This document shows positions 59,162-64,000 of a stretch of 64,000 bases of DNA, piece after piece (within the stretch, counting starts at the first letter, position 1; each line of letters starts with the position of its first letter). Source of the stretch: Halorarius litoreus (lineage in GTDB: Archaea; Halobacteriota; Halobacteria; Halobacteriales; Haloarculaceae); the NCBI RefSeq assembly GCF_024362405.1, contig NZ_CP101454.1, positions 496,001-560,000 of the forward strand, given 5' to 3'. A program made the translations under genes and the position numbers. The notes under the pieces are model-generated. The model saw only the letters and a program-made list of their open reading frames with translations. It did not search any database and was not told the origin of the DNA.

Positions 59162-60526
59162 CTACCACGGCCACCGACCCTCAAGCCGGAGGTACTCCGC
59201 CGTGTCGGCGGGGATCCGCGCTCGGACCGCCTGCTCGGGCTCGGGAGCGAGCTGGTCGGCCCGCTTGGCGAGTCGGACGAGCCCCGTCGCGAGCTGGATG
59301 GCGAGGTCACGGAGGTCACGCCGGTCCAGCTTGTCGGCGGTGTCGGCGTGGGTGTGCCCCCAGCCGAGCGCGACGCGACCGCCCTCGCCAACAGAGCGGC
59401 ACGTGACCGAGGGGACACCGTGGGTCGCGAAGTGCCACTGGTCGCTGTACCAGAACGGCCAGACGCTGCCGTACGGGTCGCCCTCGCCGGTGGGGCTCAC
59501 GGGCGCGCCGAGTTCGGCGGCCGCCTCGTCGAACGCCGCGGCGACGGCGGGGCTGCCCTCGGTCCGCATCGTGCGGCTGAACCCGATGACGTCGACGTTG
59601 ACGTGGGCGACGACGTCGGCCGTTCCGTGCCGCTCGACCCACGCGTGTGAGCCGCGCAACCCCAGTTCCTCGGCGCCAGTCGAGAGGAACCGGAGCCGGG
59701 TCGGCAGCTCGACGCCACTCCCGGCGAGGAGTCGCCCCGCCTCCACGAGCAGCGCGGCTCCCGCGGCGTTGTCCCGGGCGCCCTCGCCGACGTCGTGGCC
59801 GTCTGTGTGGGCCGTCACGACGATTTCCGGGCCAGTCTCGGGACCGACGACGGCCTCGACGTTCCGGCTCGTCGCCGGCTCGGTGCGACAGTCGACGACC
59901 AGTCGAACCTGTCTACCGTCGGCAGCGTCCCGTCGGAGCCGCTCGCCGAGTTCGTGGCTCACCCCGACCGCCGGGACCGGCCCCGGCGTCTCGCCGCCGA
60001 ACCGGACGCTCCCGGTCGCGGGGAGTCCACCCACCATCGAGTCGTTGCTGTAGAGGAACGCGGTCGCGCCCGCCTCGACCGCGCGGGCGTACTTCTCGGT
60101 TCGGTTGCACGGCCGGGCCATCGTCGGCGGGTTCCGGCTCGACACGAGGACGACCGCGTCCGCTACGTCCATGGTCGCCAGGTCGTCCGGGGTGCCGGAG
60201 CCGGCGTCGACGACCGGCGCCTCGACCTCGCCGCTCGGCGACCCGGGGAGCGCGACGAGCTGGTGCGCCGCGGCGAACGTCCGGACCGGCATGGCGTCGA
60301 CCGTGAGCGTCGACGTCCCACGCCACCAGCCGGGTACGTCGAACGGCGTGACCGAGACGGCTCGAAGCCCGGCGTCCGCGAACGCGGCTTCGAGGACGCG
60401 GACGCCGGCGGCCTCGCCGTCGTGGCCCGCCATCCGGCTCCCGATGTCCGTGAGCCGCTGGAACCACTCCCAGCAGCGCGAACTCGTGTACGCGTCCCCG
60501 ATGGTCGCGAGGGGGAGTGTCGACAT
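59162..60526 (-). CDS. M28-type metallopeptidase
   Basis: The 454-residue protein has a complete M28 zinc site: VTAHTDGHDVGEGARDNAAG (His, Asp) near 237-256, FLSTGAEELGLRGSHAW (Glu, Glu) near 281-297, HVNVDVIGFSR (Asp) and GHTHADTADKLD (His) near 394. It has no signal peptide. A PA-like insert lies at about 90-220. It may remove an amino acid from a small peptide or N-acyl amino acid. GTTAAC is centred 27 bp before the ATG. Confidence 0.9.
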   Translation of the reverse strand: MSTLPLATIGDAYTSSRCWEWFQRLTDIGSRMAGHDGEAAGVRVLEAAFADAGLRAVSVTPFDVPGWWRGTSTLTVDAMPVRTFAAAHQLVALPGSPSGEVEAPVVDAGSGTPDDLATMDVADAVVLVSSRNPPTMARPCNRTEKYARAVEAGATAFLYSNDSMVGGLPATGSVRFGGETPGPVPAVGVSHELGERLRRDAADGRQVRLVVDCRTEPATSRNVEAVVGPETGPEIVVTAHTDGHDVGEGARDNAAGAALLVEAGRLLAGSGVELPTRLRFLSTGAEELGLRGSHAWVERHGTADVVAHVNVDVIGFSRTMRTEGSPAVAAAFDEAAAELGAPVSPTGEGDPYGSVWPFWYSDQWHFATHGVPSVTCRSVGEGGRVALGWGHTHADTADKLDRRDLRDLAIQLATGLVRLAKRADQLAPEPEQAVRARIPADTAEYLRLEGRWPW

Positions 60527-60550
60527 ACATGTACAACGTCCGGGCGCCGA

Positions 60551-60556
60551 GTTAAC
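60551..60556 (-). promoter_or_regulatory. TATA-like box of the M28 peptidase at 59162
   Basis: GTTAAC is centred 27 bp before the ATG at 60526. Confidence 0.5.
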
Positions 60557-60603
60557 CGTTCGGGCGAGTACGGGGTCGACCCGCGTCGCGACCGGGGGGA
60601 GAG

Positions 60604-60609
60604 GTTAAG
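60604..60609 (+). promoter_or_regulatory. TATA-like box of the maleate isomerase-type gene
   Basis: GTTAAG is centred 26-27 bp before the ATG at 60633. A short GTTCCAGAAC palindrome follows at about 60608-60617. Confidence 0.45.
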
Positions 60610-60632
60610 TTCCAGAACCCCAACTCTCGGCC

Positions 60633-61379
60633 ATGTATGGCTGGAGAGGCCGAATCGGGCTGATCGTCCCGTCCACGAACACCGTCAACGAGCCGGACTT
60701 CTACCGGCACCTCCCGGCGGGCGTCTCACTGCACGTCTCCCGGATGTACCTCGACCAGGAGGCACACCGCGAGCGCGACGACCTCCGCGAACTGGAGAAG
60801 ATGACGGCCGACGCCGACCGCTGTGCCGCGTCGCTCGCCACCGCCGACGTGGACGTCATCGCGTACGGCTGTACCTCGGGGAGCTTCATGGACGGCGCGG
60901 GCCACGACGCCGAGATCGAGGCCGAGCTGGAGGCCGTCGCCGGGGTGCCGACCGTGACGACCGCCGCGGCGGTCCGGCGGGCGATGACGGCACTCGAACT
61001 GGAGACCGTCGCCATCGCCACGCCGTACGTCGACGAGCTGAACAGCCGGGCCGAACGGTTCTTCGAGGGGTGTGGCTTCGAGGTCACGGCCACGAGCGGG
61101 CTCGGTATCGACATCGCAGGGTCTGACCTCGACCGCCGAAGCCACGGCGCACAGCTCCCGGAGCGCGCCTACCGACAGCTCGCGGCGATGGACCTCTCGG
61201 ACGCCGACGGCGTGTTCCTCAGCTGCACCAACTACCACGTCACGGACGCCATCGAGTACATCGAGGCCGACCTCGGCACGCCGGTGGTGACGAGCAACCA
61301 GGCGACGCTCTGGAACGCGCTCCGGGTGCTGAACGTCGACTACGCCGACGTCGACCTCGGGGCGCTGTTCCAGCGGTAG
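60633..61379 (+). CDS. Maleate cis-trans isomerase / Asp-Glu racemase superfamily protein
   Basis: The 248-residue protein starts MYGWRGRIGLIVPSTNTVNEPDFYRHLP, the maleate isomerase/arylmalonate decarboxylase-type start. It keeps both active-site cysteines, in IAYGCTSGSF near 79 and FLSCTNYHV near 194, as racemases and maleate isomerase require. It could isomerise maleate to fumarate or racemise a hydantoin or amino acid derivative. Single-Cys decarboxylases are excluded. It is convergent with amidase 2 (4-bp gap). Confidence 0.88.
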   Translation: MYGWRGRIGLIVPSTNTVNEPDFYRHLPAGVSLHVSRMYLDQEAHRERDDLRELEKMTADADRCAASLATADVDVIAYGCTSGSFMDGAGHDAEIEAELEAVAGVPTVTTAAAVRRAMTALELETVAIATPYVDELNSRAERFFEGCGFEVTATSGLGIDIAGSDLDRRSHGAQLPERAYRQLAAMDLSDADGVFLSCTNYHVTDAIEYIEADLGTPVVTSNQATLWNALRVLNVDYADVDLGALFQR

Positions 61380-61383
61380 CCCA

Positions 61384-62841
61384 CTACGCCAGCACGGTCT
61401 CGACGCTCGCGGCCGCCCGGAGGACGGTCGCCTCCTCGAACCAGCCGCCGAGGAACTGGAGCCCGACCGGGAACCCGTCGTGCTCGCCACAGGGGACGCT
61501 GACCGCCGGGTGGCCGCCGACGTTCGCGGGCATCGTGTTCCCACCGGCCGCCGGGATGGGTTCGTCGTGTCGTGGTGGCGGTGCCGTCAGGGTCGTCGAC
61601 GCGAGCACGTCCACCTCGGCGAGCGCGGCGTCGAGCCCGTCGGTCACCCGCTTTCGGAGGTGGTGAGCGAGCGCGTACGGCCGGTCGCCGTACTCGCGAG
61701 ACAGGTGCTCGGCCGAGAGCGCCGCGAGCACCACTCGGTCCGGGAACGCTCCGGTGTCGGCGCTGAGTCGTTCGTGGAGTGTCGACGCGAGTTCGGGGTC
61801 GGGGAGCCCGACCCGTCCGTGGTCGGTCGCGCTCGCCCGCACGTAGTTGCCGAACTCCGCCCACGTCAGCACCCGGTACGCCGTCGGCGCGTGTTCAACA
61901 GCGTCGACCGAGATCGACCGGAGCTCGGCGCCGGCGTCCGCCAGCCGGTCGAGCGTGGCCCCCGCGACATCGTCGAGCGCTGGGGCGTGGCCGACGAACT
62001 GTTCGGGGACGCCGACGACGAGGTCGGTCGGGTCGGCGCTCCGACCCCGCTCGACGGCCGCGACGTAGTCCCCGACGACCGCACCGCTCGTCATGTCGTC
62101 GCGGGGGTCCTCGCCCGCGATGGCCTGGAGACCGCGGGCGACGCCGTCGGTCTCCCGGGCCAGCACGCCGACGGTGTCGCAGGTCTTCGACCCCCGGACG
62201 AAGCCGTGGTGCGAGACGAGCCCGCGCGTCGGCTTGAGGCCGACGACGCCACACCACGCTGCCGGGTAGCGCACCGAACCACCGTTGTCGGTCCCGAGCG
62301 CGACGTCCGCGAGCCCGTCGGCGACCGCCACGCCGCTTCCGGTCGACGAACTCCCGGGCTGATACACCGGGTCGTGCGGATTCTTCGCCCGGCGGAACGG
62401 CATGGAGTCGACGTGCCGGCCGTGGGCGAACTCGTCGAGGTTCGCCTTGCCGACGACCCGGGCACCGGCGTCGAGCAGTCGTTCGACCACGGTGGCGTCC
62501 GTTCGGGGGACGAAGCCGGCCATCGCGGGCGAGCCGACGGTCATCGGCACCCCCGCGACCGCGATGTTGTCCTTGACCGCGACGGTCGTCCCCGAGAGTG
62601 GACCATCGCCACCACCGACGGCACACCGCGTCAGGAACGCCCCGTTGGGGTCGGTCGCTGGGTCGGGGTCCCAGTAGTCTCGCTCGGGGGGCGTCGGTAG
62701 GTCGACGAGTTCGGCGACCTCGTCGAACGCCGCCTCGTGCTCTCGGAGTGCCGCCGCGAACGCCTCGATTCGCTCGTCGTCGAGCGCGTAGCCGAGGTGG
62801 CGCGCGTAGCGATCGACGGCAGCCTGCAGTCCCGTAGACAT
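61384..62841 (-). CDS. Amidase-signature hydrolase
   Basis: The 485-residue amidase has the Lys in TVAVKDNIAVAGVPMTVGS near 87-105, PGSSSTGSGVAVADG with the cis-Ser and GTDNGGSVRYPAAWCGVVGL with the nucleophile near 183-202. The Asn in place of the usual Ala/Gly (TDNGGS) is a minor variation. It differs from amidase 1 in its N-terminal helices, so the two probably act on different amides. An upstream in-frame GTG at 62853 is an alternative start. It follows the ABC binding-protein gene in the same direction. Confidence 0.9.
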   Translation of the reverse strand: MSTGLQAAVDRYARHLGYALDDERIEAFAAALREHEAAFDEVAELVDLPTPPERDYWDPDPATDPNGAFLTRCAVGGGDGPLSGTTVAVKDNIAVAGVPMTVGSPAMAGFVPRTDATVVERLLDAGARVVGKANLDEFAHGRHVDSMPFRRAKNPHDPVYQPGSSSTGSGVAVADGLADVALGTDNGGSVRYPAAWCGVVGLKPTRGLVSHHGFVRGSKTCDTVGVLARETDGVARGLQAIAGEDPRDDMTSGAVVGDYVAAVERGRSADPTDLVVGVPEQFVGHAPALDDVAGATLDRLADAGAELRSISVDAVEHAPTAYRVLTWAEFGNYVRASATDHGRVGLPDPELASTLHERLSADTGAFPDRVVLAALSAEHLSREYGDRPYALAHHLRKRVTDGLDAALAEVDVLASTTLTAPPPRHDEPIPAAGGNTMPANVGGHPAVSVPCGEHDGFPVGLQFLGGWFEEATVLRAAASVETVLA

Positions 62842-62949
62842 CGTGGTGGTCACTCTCCGGCAGTCGGCTTCACTCTTCGGGCGCGACCGAGCCGGCGACT
62901 CCGTGAGCAGGTCGTCGAAAAGGGCTGTGTCGCAGCGGCGGGAGCGGGA

Positions 62950-64000
62950 TTACGGTTGCCAGCTCGTGTCGAACTCGCCGGCGTCGTTGAGACATGGGAA
63001 CTCGTCGGCGCTGGGGACTTCACCCTCGGGCCACATCGGCGAGGTGTCCGCCCCCTCCGGGTAGCGGAGGTTGCCGTTGCTGTCCCAGCCCCAGCCCGCG
63101 TCCTCGAGCGCCGCCCGGGCCGCCTCCGGGTCGCCGTTCATGTTGTCGGTGAACGTGTGGACTTCGCTCGGGTCCGGGTAGAACGGGTGGTTGTCGACGT
63201 AGGGGGCGCTCGTCGGAATCATGTTCCCGTTGCCGGCGTAGACGGCCTGGTTGACCTCGTTGCGGTTGATGGCCTTCCCGACCGCATCCTGCCAGGCGTT
63301 GAACTTCACCGGAGCCTGCGGGTACGACGCCGCCAGGTGCCACGCACCGAAACCGCGCATCGCGAGGATGCGCAGGCCGTCGCCGAGGTCGTCCTTGACC
63401 TGCTGGACACCGGCGCCGGTCATGTTGCCGCCGACGTCGATCTCGCCCTCGCGGAGCGCCCGCTTCTTCGTCTCGGCGTTCTGGAACCGCTGGTGGACGA
63501 ACCCGGCCTGCGGGTCGTAGTTGATGTGTCCTTCGGGGTGGGGGCGCCAGACGACGGACTGCCCCTGGGTGAACGAGGTCACCTGCATCGGCCCCGAGCC
63601 GACGATGGGGGTCTCGGGCTCGAAGGCCGACGGGTCGTCCATCGCCTCCCACGTCGGCTTGTGGAGGATACCCCACGTCGGGACGTGAGCGGTCGTGAAC
63701 GAGGGGTTCGGCTCGTCGAACGTGAACTCGATGGTCTTGTCGTCGATGATCGTGATGGAGTTGTAGTTCTGCTTCGTCCGCTGGGGGAACGACTTCTCCT
63801 CGATGAGTTCCATCGTGAACTTCACGTGTTCGGCGGTGATGTCGTCGCCGTTGTGGAACTTCGCGTCCGGGTGAATCTCGAAGGTGAACTTCTTCGCGTC
63901 GTCCTCGACCGTGACGTTCGTCGCGAGTTCGTTCTGCAGCTCCCAGTTGGGGTCGTACTGTAGCAGCGGCGAGTGGGCGACGTTCGTGTAGATGCCCATC
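62950..64000 (-). CDS. Peptide-type ABC transporter substrate-binding protein (5' end cut by window edge)
   Basis: The visible 350 residues are the C-terminal two thirds of a family-5 extracellular solute-binding protein. They contain LLQYDPNWELQNELATNVTVEDDAKKFTFEIHPDAKFHNGDDITAEHVKFTMEL (a span of about 53 residues, with the family pattern of LxxxW near the edge and KFHNGDxxTAxxV). IVGSGPMQVTSF, GFGAWHLAASYP and INRNEVNQAVYAGNG follow. It captures peptides, or related amides, outside the cell. The signal peptide and permease genes would lie beyond 64000. The gene precedes amidase 2, suggesting that the imported ligand is then deamidated. Confidence 0.9.
   Translation of the reverse strand, partial: MGIYTNVAHSPLLQYDPNWELQNELATNVTVEDDAKKFTFEIHPDAKFHNGDDITAEHVKFTMELIEEKSFPQRTKQNYNSITIIDDKTIEFTFDEPNPSFTTAHVPTWGILHKPTWEAMDDPSAFEPETPIVGSGPMQVTSFTQGQSVVWRPHPEGHINYDPQAGFVHQRFQNAETKKRALREGEIDVGGNMTGAGVQQVKDDLGDGLRILAMRGFGAWHLAASYPQAPVKFNAWQDAVGKAINRNEVNQAVYAGNGNMIPTSAPYVDNHPFYPDPSEVHTFTDNMNGDPEAARAALEDAGWGWDSNGNLRYPEGADTSPMWPEGEVPSADEFPCLNDAGEFDTSWQP

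Noticed and set aside
1..64000. CRISPR arrays, insertion sequences, prophage genes, rRNA
   Set aside because: No regularly spaced repeats, transposase or integrase motifs, phage proteins or rRNA segments were seen.

Overview
The window is haloarchaeal chromosomal DNA (class Halobacteria). The evidence is high GC outside a few AT-rich promoters, strongly acidic proteins, haloarchaeal families (HTH_10 regulators, RdfA, BFN/DUF151, MTH865, double-KaiC ATPase, 7TM and multi-PAS histidine kinases), and an archaeal promoter grammar. Most transcription units have a TATA-like box centred 26-30 bp before an ATG or GTG, so most mRNAs look leaderless. I used that spacing as a ruler for start codons. The genus cannot be told from sequence alone. 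No rRNA, insertion sequence, integrase or CRISPR array is present; there is one tRNA, tRNA-Ser(CGA).

Layout. 1-8.0 kb: secreted zinc protease (cut by the window edge), DUF192 protein, LeuA/CimA-type synthase with a puzzling 5' end, bifunctional nuclease, MFS transporter, enoyl-CoA hydratase and a structured non-coding stretch. 8.0-14.3 kb: tRNA-Ser, then a MoxR ATPase facing a four-gene overlapping operon (DUF4129, small membrane protein, DUF58, membrane protein), with a 290-bp nested inverted-repeat mosaic between. 14.6-25.9 kb: HTH_10 regulators (one broken by two frameshifts) around an acyl-CoA synthetase, acyl-CoA dehydrogenase, stand-alone E2 acyltransferase domain, Ca2+-type P-ATPase, UspA and SCP-2 protein. 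26-31 kb: R2-like ligand-binding oxidase, a NTPase-like protein overlapping an MscS channel, and small membrane and GNAT proteins. 32-39.3 kb: signalling block with two histidine kinases, a double KaiC ATPase, an AT-rich island with a possible 33-residue leaderless microprotein, and RdfA.

39.4-64 kb is a large catabolic region. Its left part is an IclR regulator surrounded by five related 17-bp half-palindromes, a CoA-transferase, MaoC hydratase and acyl-CoA dehydrogenase. These are divergent from a thiolase-fold protein lacking both catalytic cysteines, its DUF35 partner, a CaiB-type CoA-transferase and a two-subunit ThDP decarboxylase. Together they resemble a side-chain-shortening pathway ending in a retro-aldol step. 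The right part carries two amidases, two M28 peptidases, a gamma-glutamyltransferase, a dihydropyrimidinase-type hydrolase, a maleate isomerase/hydantoin racemase-type protein, a flavoprotein dehydrogenase, a D-2-hydroxyacid dehydrogenase, an MFS carrier and a peptide-type ABC binding protein. It looks like uptake and stepwise opening of an amide, imide or gamma-glutamyl nitrogen compound; the substrate is unknown.

Single-base frame breaks appear at three places (near 2.1, 18.6/18.9 and 27.08 kb). Read errors or recent decay cannot be separated here.
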